Positions 15,197-24,231 are shown, counted from the first letter of the stretch. The stretch: 27,080 nucleotides of DNA from Chloroflexota bacterium (GCA_002718095.1 PBDP01000008.1:46091-73170); one strand, 5' to 3'. A program made the numbers and translations. The notes: a model not told the origin generated them from the letters alone.

Positions 15197-16210
15197 TGAC
15201 AAATTGGGGATTGCGTCCATATCCCAATCAGAAGAAAGTATTTCGTTGAATCTATGGTATGCAGCAGCTCCGATCATAGCTCCATTATCAGTACAAAAAG
15301 ATATTTTTGGAATCACAACCGGAACGTTAGATTTTTCTGATATCTTATTTCTTAAATGAGAATTAGCAGCCACTCCACCACCTAAAATAATGCCATGGCA
15401 ATTATAAATATTACTTGCTTCAATTGTTCTATCAATTAGACAATCAACAACAGCATCCTGAAATTCAAACGCATATTCTGCAATTTGGGTAGAAGTAGGT
15501 GGGATTTTACCTGAAGGATAAAATCCATCTGCTTCTGCCTTTCTAACAACAGCTGTTTTCAATCCACTAAAACTAAAATCCATAGAATCTTTAATGGAAG
15601 GTCTGGGAAAAGATTGCATCGATGTTTCTTCAACTGTTGCTGCTTTTTGAATCTCCGGACCTCCAGGGAATCCAAGTCCTAAAACTCTAGCAACTTTATC
15701 GAATGCCTCACCCGCAGCATCATCTCTTGTGCGTGCTATCACATCATAGTCGAGATGGCCTTTCATTATAATAAGATCTGTATGACCTCCAGATGCTATA
15801 AGACAAGCAATCGGAAAATCGAGTTTTGAATCTTCAAATAAATCATCCAGCCATGCAGAATAAATATGTCCTTCTAAGTGATTTATTCCAAACACCTTTT
15901 TATCCCACGCATATCCCAAGGATTTAGCAACATTGACCCCAATCAATAAAGAACCAGAAAGACCTGGGCCATTTGTAACAGCGATTGCATCTAGTTCTTT
16001 ATATGATATTCCTGCATCATCTATAGATTTATTGATAATTGGAATGATTGAATTAAGGTGTTCACGTGAGGCTATTTCAGGAATAATGCCTCCATAGCGC
16101 TCGTGCATATTAGTTTGAGAAGCTACAAGGTTTGATAAAACTTTACTGCCGTCTTCTATCACTGCAGCAGCGGTATCATCACATGATGTTTCAATTCCTA
16201 GAATTTTCAA
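15188..16210 (-). CDS. tsaD: tRNA N6-adenosine threonylcarbamoyltransferase
   Basis: 340 residues, standard length. N-terminal GIETSCDDT (5-13), metal ligands His111 and His115 in HLEGHIYSAW (the same numbers as E. coli TsaD), ASGGHTDL, a glycine-rich GGGVAANSHLR, and C-terminal CTDNGAMIG with the third ligand Asp. It transfers threonylcarbamoyl to A37 of tRNAs reading ANN codons, with TsaB/TsaE and the product of TsaC; those genes are not in the window. The UUG start lies one base after the rpe stop, with AGGAAG inside the rpe end as ribosome-binding site. Last gene of the argH-rpe-tsaD operon. Confidence 0.96.
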   Translation of the reverse strand: MKILGIETSCDDTAAAVIEDGSKVLSNLVASQTNMHERYGGIIPEIASREHLNSIIPIINKSIDDAGISYKELDAIAVTNGPGLSGSLLIGVNVAKSLGYAWDKKVFGINHLEGHIYSAWLDDLFEDSKLDFPIACLIASGGHTDLIIMKGHLDYDVIARTRDDAAGEAFDKVARVLGLGFPGGPEIQKAATVEETSMQSFPRPSIKDSMDFSFSGLKTAVVRKAEADGFYPSGKIPPTSTQIAEYAFEFQDAVVDCLIDRTIEASNIYNCHGIILGGGVAANSHLRNKISEKSNVPVVIPKISFCTDNGAMIGAAAYHRFNEILSSDWDMDAIPNLSLT

Positions 16211-16211
16211 C

Positions 16212-16880
16212 TTAAACTTCCTTTTTTATATTTGAAATTATCTCATCAATATTATTGGGTATAGATCCGTATATATTAAAAACTGCAGATCCAGCAACTA
16301 TCGAATCAGCACCAGCCAAAATAACTTGACCAGCATTTTCGGCGTTAATTCCACCGTCTACTTGTATATCTACTGAGATTTTTTTTTCTTTAATTAAATT
16401 TTTTAAATCTGCAATTTTATCTATAGAGCTCGATATAAATTGCTGGCCACCATATCCTGGTTTAACTGACATTATTAATACTTGATCTACTTGTGAAAGA
16501 AAAGGGACAATTTGATTAATCGGCGTGTCAGGATTAATAGCTAAAGAACGTTTTACTCCTAAATCTGATAATAACTCTAAATCAGATTTAATATTTTTTG
16601 AAGATTCTACATGAAACGAAATAGAATCTGCGCCAAAGTCACTTAATTCATGAAAATATCTGTTTGGATCAATAACCATTAAATGAATATCTAAAATCAG
16701 GTTAGTCACTGGTTTAATAGACTTAACAATCATGGGGCCAAAAGTAATAGGAGGAACAAAGTGACCGTCCATAATATCTATATGTATACCTGTTGCACCT
16801 GCTGCTTCACATTCTGTAACTTCATTAGCTAAGTTTGCAAAATCAGCTGATAGTATGGACGGAAATATTTTATAACTCAT
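16212..16880 (-). CDS. rpe: Ribulose-phosphate 3-epimerase
   Basis: 222 residues, usual length. The TIM-barrel signatures are all present: PSILSADFANL (7-17), HIDIMDGHFVPPITFGP with metal/catalytic His and Asp, LDIHLMV, SVKPGYGGQQF, and VDGGINAENA with the second catalytic Asp. It interconverts ribulose 5-phosphate and xylulose 5-phosphate in the pentose phosphate pathway. The start overlaps the end of argH by 11 bp, so translation is probably coupled. Grouping with arginine and tRNA-modification genes looks like operon economy rather than shared function. Confidence 0.96.
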   Translation of the reverse strand: MSYKIFPSILSADFANLANEVTECEAAGATGIHIDIMDGHFVPPITFGPMIVKSIKPVTNLILDIHLMVIDPNRYFHELSDFGADSISFHVESSKNIKSDLELLSDLGVKRSLAINPDTPINQIVPFLSQVDQVLIMSVKPGYGGQQFISSSIDKIADLKNLIKEKKISVDIQVDGGINAENAGQVILAGADSIVAGSAVFNIYGSIPNNIDEIISNIKKEV

Positions 16881-18261
16881 TATCGTCTAATTCACTTAGT
16901 TTTTTTCTAGCATTAGCGATAGCCTTAGATACCATTTTGGTAGATGTCCCACCAGTAATATTTCTTGATTCTATCGAAGATGATGGCGTTATGTTTTTGA
17001 CATCTTCAGAAAAAAATTCTGAAAATTCTTTGAACTCTGACAAAGTGATATCCTTAAGTTCTTTATTAGATGAAACAACAAAATCAGATAATTCTGAAAC
17101 AATAGAATAGGAATCCCTAAATGTTAAACCTTTCGCAACTAAATAATCCGCAATATCTGTTGCTAGTAGCATACCTTTTTCAATAGGTGTTTCCATATTT
17201 GAACTATCTATTTTCAATCCTTTTAACATATCTCCAAATACACTTAAAACTGCAATCAAAGTATCATAAGTATCAAAAAAACCTTCTTTGTCTTCTTGCA
17301 TATCACGGTTATAAGTCAGGGGTAAAGATTTCATTATTGTCAAAATAGAAATTAAACTTCCGTATATTCTACCTGATTTGCCTCTAGACAATTCAGCAAA
17401 ATCGGGATTTCTCTTTTGAGGCATCATGCTACTTCCAGTTGTATAGTCTAATGGAAGCTTTATCATTGAAAATTCTTCTGAATTCCAAAGGATAATTTCT
17501 TCAGATAATCTAGATATATGCATTATAGAAATTGAAGCAGAGGATATATATTCAATAATAAAATCCCTATCTGATACAGAATCCATACTGTTACTAGAAA
17601 TTTTAGAAAACCCAAGAATGTCAGCTACGTATTCCCTATCAATTGGATATGTAACTCCGGCTAAAGCACCACTACCTAAAGGCATAACATCAGAAGATTC
17701 ATAAACAGATTGAAATCTTTTTATGTCTCTATAAAACATTTCAAAATATGCCATCATGTGATGTGAAAACAAAACTGGCTGAGCACGTTGCATATGAGTA
17801 TATCCAGGAATAATTTGGTCAATATTTTTCTCAGCTAAATCTAAAATTACCAAACAGAATTTTTTCAATTCGTTAACAGTTAGCTTAGATGCTTGCATTA
17901 AGTACATTCTCATATCAAGAACAACTTGATCATTTCTAGAACGAGCAGTATGTAATTTCCCTGCTACAGTGCCCACTTTGTCAAATAATCTAGACTCTAT
18001 ATTCATGTGTATGTCTTCAAGTGATGAGTTCCAAGGAAACTGATCACTCTCTATTTCATACAAAATATCATCTAATGCTTTCAATATAGTTTCAGCATCT
18101 TCTTTTTCGATTATATTTTTATAGGCAAGCATACTTACGTGAGCTTTAGAACCTGCGATATCTTGCTTATACAGCCTTCTGTCATAGTGCAAAGAAACAG
18201 TAAAGTCTCCAACATTAGATGCCAAAGATTTTATTTTATATTTTTGATTATCTGATTTCAT
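16870..18261 (-). CDS. argH: Argininosuccinate lyase
   Basis: 463 residues. Signatures in order: FDRRL-type YDRRLYKQDI near 26-35, SRNDQ at 108-112, GYTHMQRAQP with catalytic His156, and the lyase family signature GSSMMPQKRNP at 276-286 with catalytic Ser278. It cleaves argininosuccinate to arginine and fumarate, the last step of arginine synthesis. The usual N-terminal WGGRF is absent: residues 1-20 read differently, and an in-frame stop shortly upstream excludes a longer start. GGAGG lies twelve bases before the ATG at 18261, slightly far. First gene of an operon with rpe and tsaD; the 116 bp upstream are shared with divergent dinG. Confidence 0.95.
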   Translation of the reverse strand: MKSDNQKYKIKSLASNVGDFTVSLHYDRRLYKQDIAGSKAHVSMLAYKNIIEKEDAETILKALDDILYEIESDQFPWNSSLEDIHMNIESRLFDKVGTVAGKLHTARSRNDQVVLDMRMYLMQASKLTVNELKKFCLVILDLAEKNIDQIIPGYTHMQRAQPVLFSHHMMAYFEMFYRDIKRFQSVYESSDVMPLGSGALAGVTYPIDREYVADILGFSKISSNSMDSVSDRDFIIEYISSASISIMHISRLSEEIILWNSEEFSMIKLPLDYTTGSSMMPQKRNPDFAELSRGKSGRIYGSLISILTIMKSLPLTYNRDMQEDKEGFFDTYDTLIAVLSVFGDMLKGLKIDSSNMETPIEKGMLLATDIADYLVAKGLTFRDSYSIVSELSDFVVSSNKELKDITLSEFKEFSEFFSEDVKNITPSSSIESRNITGGTSTKMVSKAIANARKKLSELDDNEL

Positions 18262-18355
18262 GCTTAAAGAAATCCTCCAAGTTTATATTCCCACGATTTA
18301 GAGACATTTTCTAGTGCAAATATACCTTTATGAGTACTCAATCCTAAAAAAACGA

Positions 18356-18364
18356 TGCTATACT
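18356..18364 (+). promoter_or_regulatory. Extended -10 promoter for dinG
   Basis: TGCTATACT forms an extended -10 (TG-n-TATACT) without a good -35. The predicted start near 18371 leaves only about seven bases before the ATG at 18378, so the message would be almost leaderless; no Shine-Dalgarno is present there. Confidence 0.45.
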
Positions 18365-18377
18365 CATCAAACTAAAT

Positions 18378-21065
18378 ATGACACAAATTAATTCACTAAC
18401 CAGATTGTCCGAGATAGTCTTTTCAATCATAGTACCTTCAGATAGGGTAGGAAAAGCTGATCAGAAATTAGAATTTACAATTCACAAATTCAGTATTGTA
18501 AATTCAGATTCTCATTTGATTTCAAAAGAAGATGTCGCAAGCAGATTAGAGCTTTCATTTAAATCAAATAACCTGAAGACAAAAATTCGCAAACACTGTG
18601 AAAACACTATTCATATATCACTTCAAAAACTAGTTGAATATCCAGATCCAATAAGAAAAAATATCGAAGATATCCAGACGATTGGATTACAATCCCTAAT
18701 AGAGATATTAAATCCAAATTATATCGATTCTCCTACTAAAAAAGACTTTCAAAATATTGATAAAATTCTTGAACACATAACTTCATTAATGGAATCATTA
18801 ATGAATATAAGCTTGGAAACTTTAACAGATATGATAATCATATCTAGAAAGCAAAAATCATCATTCGAAAAATTATTAAAAACATTAATAATAGAAAAAG
18901 AATCTGAGGCATTTAATAGTAATCGATTTATCACTCCAGAAATATATTCATTTGAAGATGACACATATAATTCCCAATCAATTGAATTTAATGCAGAAAA
19001 TTTAATCCTAGAAACATTTAATCTTGAAGGTCATTTATCGAAATATATATCTGATTATGAACTAAGAGAAGATCAGGTAAATATGTCAAGAAACATCTTA
19101 AATTCACTAGAAAATTCTAATAATTCTATTATAGAGGCCGGAACTGGGACTGGTAAGTCTATTGCTTATTTAGTCCCTGCCTTTCTAAATTCGATCAAAA
19201 ATGACACGACAACAATAATATCTACAAACACTATAAATCTTCAAGAACAATTGTTAAAAGATGATATCCCTTTAACATTAAATTGTTTAGAAGCTGCCGG
19301 AATAGAGAGTAGTATAATTCCTAACTTTTCCATATTGAAAGGTAAATCCAATTACTTATGTATGCGACGCCTACAAACTATGATTAAAAAAGAATCAATT
19401 ACTGAAGAAGAATGTCTATTATTATTAAGAATAGTCGTTTGGGCAAGTCAAACAAAGACAGGTGACAAATCAGAGTTAAATTTTAAAACTAAAGAAGAAC
19501 GATTTATGTGGGATCAAATATCAGAAGAAAGTTCAGGGTCATGTAGAATACCTGATAGAAAATGTTTTTTTAAGAAAGCAAAAGAAACTGCAAATAAATC
19601 AAAATTAATAATTACCAATCACTCACTCCTACTGGCAGACATCAATTCTGAAGGATCAACACTGCCCGCATATGAAAACTTAATAATTGACGAAGCACAT
19701 CACTTAGAGGATCAAGCTACAAAAAGTTTAGGATTTGAAATAACTTCATATTCAATAAATGAAATACTGGAAAAAACTGAAAACCCTGATTCGGTTATAC
19801 AAGATTGCATTAAAATCTTAAGACCTATTTCAAAAGATAGAGACCTGGAATCATTAGATGCATATTTAAATGAAATTAAAACAACTATTACTAATTTAAA
19901 GGAAAATTGTAATAATCTATTTAGTTTCGATTTCTCGGAATCAGAAAATAACAATTTCAACGAAAGTTCAAGGTTAACTCGTATTACTGAAATGATTCGT
20001 ACTCAAAATTGGGATTCAGTTGAAGAAACAAGCGAAAATATACTTCTAGAATTCAACACAATTACGAACGTAATCTCTTCAATATCCAGAATGCTTGAAT
20101 CTAAAACTAATCAAAATGTAATACTAAACTTATACAACGATTTAAATACATTAAAATCTGATTATTACAAAATTGCAGACAATTTAAATGAATTCATATT
20201 TGAACCTGCTAATGATTCGGTATACTGGGTTGAAAAAAATCAAAAAAATTCAACAGCTTCTTTATTTATGGCACCCATAGAAGTTGATGAGATATTAAAC
20301 ATAAATTTATTTTCTAGTAAAAATTCCGTAATACTTACGAGTGCTACTTTAACTACAGATGAATCCTTTGAGCATATAAAAAGTCGCCTCGGATTAAATA
20401 CAAATGATTTATACACATATAAATCTCCATTTAAATATAAAGATGTAGCATTGATGCTAACTCCAGAGTACATACCTGACCCTAGAGATGAACAATATCT
20501 AGATCATGTTTGCCAATCAATAGAGATGGCATGCCTTGGTTCTGCAGGAAGAGCACTAGCATTATTTACTTCATATTCATCAATACGAAGTGTATATGAA
20601 AAACTGCAAAATTCATTAAAAGATAAAAACATTAGTGTCTTAGCCCAAGGAATCTCTGGCAATCCACAACAATTAGTGAATTATTTACGTAAAAATCCCA
20701 AAACGTTAATTTTAGGGACAGCTAGTATGTGGGAAGGGATTGATTTAAGAGGTGATGCCTTGCAGTTATTAATAATAACAAGATTACCCTTTGGGGTACC
20801 AACAGATCCAATATATCAAGCTAGATCTGAAAAATATGATAATCCTTTTGTTGAGTTTGCAATTCCGAATGCGATATTAAAATTTAAACAAGGTTTTGGA
20901 AGACTCATAAGATCTGATAAAGATAAAGGGATTTTCCTCATGCTAGATAACAGAATAAAAACAAAAAGATATGGAAGCGTTTTCATTGACTCTTTACCAG
21001 AGATGTCGCAAGAAGATTATAGATTATCTGAAATAAGTACTAAAATAAGAGAATGGTTAATATGA
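18378..21065 (+). CDS. dinG: DinG-type superfamily 2 DNA helicase
   Basis: 895 residues. The helicase core starts near 230: Walker A AGTGTGKS with Lys260, Walker B box DEAH at 438-441, TNHSLLLADI before it, LTSATLT near 653, and the motif VI stretch QGFGRLIRS. Between Walker A and DEAH lies the iron-sulfur region of the XPD/DinG class: Cys328 (NYLCMRR), Cys389 and Cys396 (SCRIPDRKCFF). A fourth cysteine is not at the usual place; Cys346 is the only nearby spare. The first 230 residues are not the DnaQ exonuclease domain found in Bacillus-type DinG and I do not recognise them. Known role: 5'-3' unwinding of damaged or structured DNA and R-loops. Stop overlaps the start of the glycosylase gene (ATGA). 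Confidence 0.88.
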   Translation: MTQINSLTRLSEIVFSIIVPSDRVGKADQKLEFTIHKFSIVNSDSHLISKEDVASRLELSFKSNNLKTKIRKHCENTIHISLQKLVEYPDPIRKNIEDIQTIGLQSLIEILNPNYIDSPTKKDFQNIDKILEHITSLMESLMNISLETLTDMIIISRKQKSSFEKLLKTLIIEKESEAFNSNRFITPEIYSFEDDTYNSQSIEFNAENLILETFNLEGHLSKYISDYELREDQVNMSRNILNSLENSNNSIIEAGTGTGKSIAYLVPAFLNSIKNDTTTIISTNTINLQEQLLKDDIPLTLNCLEAAGIESSIIPNFSILKGKSNYLCMRRLQTMIKKESITEEECLLLLRIVVWASQTKTGDKSELNFKTKEERFMWDQISEESSGSCRIPDRKCFFKKAKETANKSKLIITNHSLLLADINSEGSTLPAYENLIIDEAHHLEDQATKSLGFEITSYSINEILEKTENPDSVIQDCIKILRPISKDRDLESLDAYLNEIKTTITNLKENCNNLFSFDFSESENNNFNESSRLTRITEMIRTQNWDSVEETSENILLEFNTITNVISSISRMLESKTNQNVILNLYNDLNTLKSDYYKIADNLNEFIFEPANDSVYWVEKNQKNSTASLFMAPIEVDEILNINLFSSKNSVILTSATLTTDESFEHIKSRLGLNTNDLYTYKSPFKYKDVALMLTPEYIPDPRDEQYLDHVCQSIEMACLGSAGRALALFTSYSSIRSVYEKLQNSLKDKNISVLAQGISGNPQQLVNYLRKNPKTLILGTASMWEGIDLRGDALQLLIITRLPFGVPTDPIYQARSEKYDNPFVEFAIPNAILKFKQGFGRLIRSDKDKGIFLMLDNRIKTKRYGSVFIDSLPEMSQEDYRLSEISTKIREWLI

Positions 21066-21952
21066 ATAATTATTCTATTGAAATAACTCAACCTTACGAC
21101 CTGCATCAAACTTTATACAGTGGCCAAGCATTCAGATGGGAGTATATAGAAGATACAGAATCTGATCAGAGTTGGCATCAAGGTTTTATTAAAAACAGAA
21201 GACTTCGGATACGTCAGTCAGAAACTCATATCCATATAAAAACAACAGAAAAATATACCGAAACAGAGATTTCAGATGTGATTTCTTATTTGAGATTAGA
21301 TGATAATATGGAAACTATCTATGCCAAAATATCAAATGACAAATATATAATATCTGCTATAAAAAAATATCAAGGGTTGCACATATTAAGGCAAGACCCT
21401 TGGGAAACTTTAATCACCTTTATATGCTCATCCAATAATAATATCCCTAGGATACGTCAACTGGTCAATTCTATGTCTTTAAATTTTGGTCAAAAAGGTA
21501 AAGATGAATTTGGTGTATTCAATTTGTTTCCAAGCTCATTTGAATTATATGATGCTGGAGAACAATCTCTCCGCGATATAGGTTTAGGGTTTCGTGCTAA
21601 ATATGTGTCAGCAGCAGCTGAATTAGCTGTACAAAAAAAAATTAATGTCAATGAGCTAATTAATAAGTCATATCAATATTCTTTAGGTGAATTAATCAAA
21701 ATACCCGGAGTTGGGGACAAAGTAGCAAATTGCATTCTTTTATTTTCATTGGACAAATTAGAGGCTTTTCCGGTAGATGTTTGGATAAAAAGAGTTTTAA
21801 AAGAAGTGTACATAAACAAGAAAAATAAAATTCCCGATACAAAAATAAGATCATGGGCTCAAGAAAAATTTGGCCCATATTCTGGGTATGTTAATCAATA
21901 TCTATTCCACAATCGCAGGCTATTTGAGAAATCTATCATGAAAAATCTGTAA
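21062..21952 (+). CDS. ogg: 8-oxoguanine DNA glycosylase/AP lyase, OGG1 type
   Basis: 296 residues from the ATG at 21062, which overlaps the dinG stop as ATGA; an in-frame ATG at 21053 is the alternative. N-terminal GQAFRW (near 20-25) is the OGG1 family hallmark. The helix-hairpin-helix IPGVGDKVANCILLF carries catalytic Lys220 (with Asp219 before it), and AFPVDVWIKR carries Asp239. The Lys-to-Asp spacing of 19 equals that of human OGG1 Lys249/Asp268. CSSNNNIPRI also matches the family. It removes 8-oxoguanine opposite cytosine and nicks the strand. Length and the N-terminal TBP-like domain make it OGG1-like rather than AlkA. The overlap with dinG indicates joint translation. Its last 17 bp overlap convergent mscS. 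Confidence 0.93.
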   Translation: MNNYSIEITQPYDLHQTLYSGQAFRWEYIEDTESDQSWHQGFIKNRRLRIRQSETHIHIKTTEKYTETEISDVISYLRLDDNMETIYAKISNDKYIISAIKKYQGLHILRQDPWETLITFICSSNNNIPRIRQLVNSMSLNFGQKGKDEFGVFNLFPSSFELYDAGEQSLRDIGLGFRAKYVSAAAELAVQKKINVNELINKSYQYSLGELIKIPGVGDKVANCILLFSLDKLEAFPVDVWIKRVLKEVYINKKNKIPDTKIRSWAQEKFGPYSGYVNQYLFHNRRLFEKSIMKNL

Positions 21953-23039
21953 TTTTATTCTCTCCATCCATAATTAATTTCCTTACAGGATAATTAATCT
22001 CAATTCCTTCATTATTAAATCTTTTATGTATATTTTTTATCAGTTGATTCTTAAGTTTAAAGCTACTTAATCTATCTGAAGCTTGCATAAATATATTAAA
22101 ATCAATGTTAGAATCACCAAAATTATCAAACCAGAAAAAAGGTTCTTGATTTTTTGCAGCTTGATCAGAATCATTTATAAGTGCAGTTGACTCTTCCAAA
22201 GCATATTTTTCCACTAATTCCAAATCAGATTCATAGCTGACTCCACATGTTATTAAAACATTCATAGCAGCGGTGGGGCTAAAATAATTGGTCACGATAC
22301 TATCAGCCATTTTTGAATTTGGAATTATTACTAAATTATTATATATACTTCTAATTTTGGTACTTCTCCATCCAACATTTTCCACATACCCAGCAGGCCC
22401 TCCATCTAATTCAATAAAATCACCTTCTTTTAGCTCACCTTCAGTTACAACATAAGTTCCAGCAAAAAAATTACTCAATGTTGGTTGAACAGCAAGTGCT
22501 ACTGCTAATCCACCAATACCAAATCCAGCTAGAATCGGGCTAATTGATACACCTAAACTATCAATTGCTATAAGAATTCCTATTATATAAATCAGTGTAG
22601 GCAAAATTCTTCTTATCGGGGGTAAGAAATTGTCGTCAACGCGAGTATTGGTTTTTCGTGATATATTCACAATATACCAACCAAGTAACTGGTCAGACAA
22701 ATGTGCAATCATAACCGTAAGTATACTAATGGCTATAACAATCCAGATATTGATAGCTAAATCATCGGTATCTGACAAAGTTTTTAAAATTTCAACATCA
22801 GAGTCATTTATAACAAGGTATGAGAATAAAAATCCAAGAGATACCAACAGTAATGCAAAAGGAGTTTTAACATTTTTCAAGACTAGCACTACAATAGACA
22901 AACCAGATCGCTTATGCATAAATGAAACGATAAAGGAAGCCAAAAGCCATATAGCAACAGCAACTAGGGTGAATGTAGCGATAATAGAAGATGAGACTAT
23001 TGATCGAATTAAAATATCTTCAGACAAACCTATATCCAA
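21936..23039 (-). CDS. mscS: Small-conductance mechanosensitive channel (MscS family)
   Basis: 367 residues. Four hydrophobic segments (about 13-40, 50-78, 95-115, 144-160), then the pore helix ILAGFGIGGLAVALAVQPTLSNFFAG at 169-194 with the Gly/Ala packing typical of MscS TM3. A beta domain follows with EGDFIEL, GYVENVGWRSTKIRS and VIIPNSKMADSIVTNY, then the C-terminal alpha/beta cage. It opens when membrane tension rises during hypo-osmotic shock. UUG start with GAGG seven bases upstream. The first segments add one or two helices compared with the E. coli protein (286 residues). Confidence 0.93.
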   Translation of the reverse strand: MDIGLSEDILIRSIVSSSIIATFTLVAVAIWLLASFIVSFMHKRSGLSIVVLVLKNVKTPFALLLVSLGFLFSYLVINDSDVEILKTLSDTDDLAINIWIVIAISILTVMIAHLSDQLLGWYIVNISRKTNTRVDDNFLPPIRRILPTLIYIIGILIAIDSLGVSISPILAGFGIGGLAVALAVQPTLSNFFAGTYVVTEGELKEGDFIELDGGPAGYVENVGWRSTKIRSIYNNLVIIPNSKMADSIVTNYFSPTAAMNVLITCGVSYESDLELVEKYALEESTALINDSDQAAKNQEPFFWFDNFGDSNIDFNIFMQASDRLSSFKLKNQLIKNIHKRFNNEGIEINYPVRKLIMDGENKITDFS

Positions 23040-23152
23040 TATAGAACCTCATAAATAAACATATTCAATATATTCTTTTTTTCTTTATAATATACCCTTA
23101 TGTAATAATCTAATAGCGTTAATTGCATTTTAAATAAAAAATATGGGTTAAA
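23040..23152 (+). promoter_or_regulatory. Intergenic leader of pheS
   Basis: 113 bp between divergent mscS and pheS. TATAAT at 23086-23091 is a perfect -10, with only a weak TTCAAT 16 bp upstream. The remaining leader (about 55 bases) is too short for a T-box, and I see no attenuator peptide rich in Phe. Confidence 0.35.
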
Positions 23153-24217
23153 GTGTCAAAATATATGTCTAATGAATTCGACAATAAAATAAAAGACTTA
23201 AATAATGAATCAGTTCACTCGCTAGACCAATGTGAGACTCAAGAATCTCTTGAAAATTGGAGGGTAGATTTTTTAGGTAGACGAGGACGGATTGCCTTAT
23301 TGTTGCGTGAAATACCTAAACTTGATTCTAAAGAGCGCGGAGATGCTGGTTTTAAAGCAAATCAATTAAAGAATATGTTACAAAAACTATTCGACCAAAA
23401 GGTCCAAGATTTAAATTCACTAATTTCATCTGAAAATAATCAAGAATTTGATGTAACTTTACCTTCAAGATATATAGATAGAGGTACATATCACCCAACT
23501 ACTCAAGTTGTAAGGGAAATTTCTGAAGCCTTCTACAACATGGGATTCCAAATAATAGATGGTCCTGAAGTTGAGCAAGACGTATATAATTTCCAAAAAT
23601 TAAATATTCCTGCACACCATCCTGCTAGAGATATGTGGAATAGTCTATGGGTCGACAAATTGTCTGATTCTGGAGAAACCCCTTTGTTATTAAGAACTCA
23701 TACGTCTCCAATGCAAATTAGAATTTTAGAAAACCATAAGCCTCCGATTCGAGTTTTGGTTCCGGGCAAAGCCTATAGATATGAAGCTACAGATGCAACT
23801 CACGAGTGGCAGTTTTTTCAAATAGAAGGGTTGGTAATTGATGAAAACATTACATTTGCAAACCTAAAGGGAACTTTAGAAGAATTTGCCCAACGCATAT
23901 TTGGAGAAAAAAGAAAAGCTAGATTCCGTTGTGATTTCTTTCCTTTTGTAGAACCAGGAGCCGAAATGTCTATAGATTGCTTTAAATGTGATGGCAATGG
24001 ATGCAGGGTATGTGGTGAATCGGGTTGGATAGAGATATTAGGAGCAGGTATGGTACATCCAGAAGTTTTAAAAGGTGTAGGATATGACCCAAATAAATAT
24101 TCAGGATTTGCATTTGGGATGGGAGCTGAACGAATCGCAATGTTAAAACATGGAATTGATGATATTCGAAACTTCTATTCGAATGATTTACGATTCTTAA
24201 AACAATTCAGTTATTAA
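23153..24217 (+). CDS. pheS: Phenylalanine-tRNA ligase alpha subunit
   Basis: 354 residues, GUG start as the first in-frame start after a stop-free but poorly conserved leader; GGG lies five bases upstream, a weak site, and AUG at 23165 is the alternative. N-terminal coiled coil (about 1-105) that contacts tRNA-Phe, then the class II core: LLRTHTSPMQIR (motif 2 start), YRYEATDATHEWQFFQIEGL, and GFAFGMGAERIAML (motif 3) near the end. A cysteine knuckle CFKCDGNGCRVCGESGW near 287-303 is seen in many PheS proteins. With PheT it forms the alpha2-beta2 enzyme that charges tRNA-Phe. pheT begins 14 bp downstream. Confidence 0.97.
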   Translation: MSKYMSNEFDNKIKDLNNESVHSLDQCETQESLENWRVDFLGRRGRIALLLREIPKLDSKERGDAGFKANQLKNMLQKLFDQKVQDLNSLISSENNQEFDVTLPSRYIDRGTYHPTTQVVREISEAFYNMGFQIIDGPEVEQDVYNFQKLNIPAHHPARDMWNSLWVDKLSDSGETPLLLRTHTSPMQIRILENHKPPIRVLVPGKAYRYEATDATHEWQFFQIEGLVIDENITFANLKGTLEEFAQRIFGEKRKARFRCDFFPFVEPGAEMSIDCFKCDGNGCRVCGESGWIEILGAGMVHPEVLKGVGYDPNKYSGFAFGMGAERIAMLKHGIDDIRNFYSNDLRFLKQFSY

Positions 24218-24231
24218 GGATAAATCAATAA

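Noticed and set aside
21062-21952. AlkA-type 3-methyladenine glycosylase
   Set aside because: GQAFRW and the Lys-Asp pair at OGG1 spacing indicate a bifunctional 8-oxoguanine glycosylase; AlkA lacks the Lys.
22630-23058. Plus-strand open frame opposite mscS
   Set aside because: It mirrors the channel gene, including its membrane helices, and shows no independent support.
23092-23152. T-box or Phe attenuator before pheS
   Set aside because: The leader is only about 55 bases and contains neither the T-box core nor a run of Phe codons.
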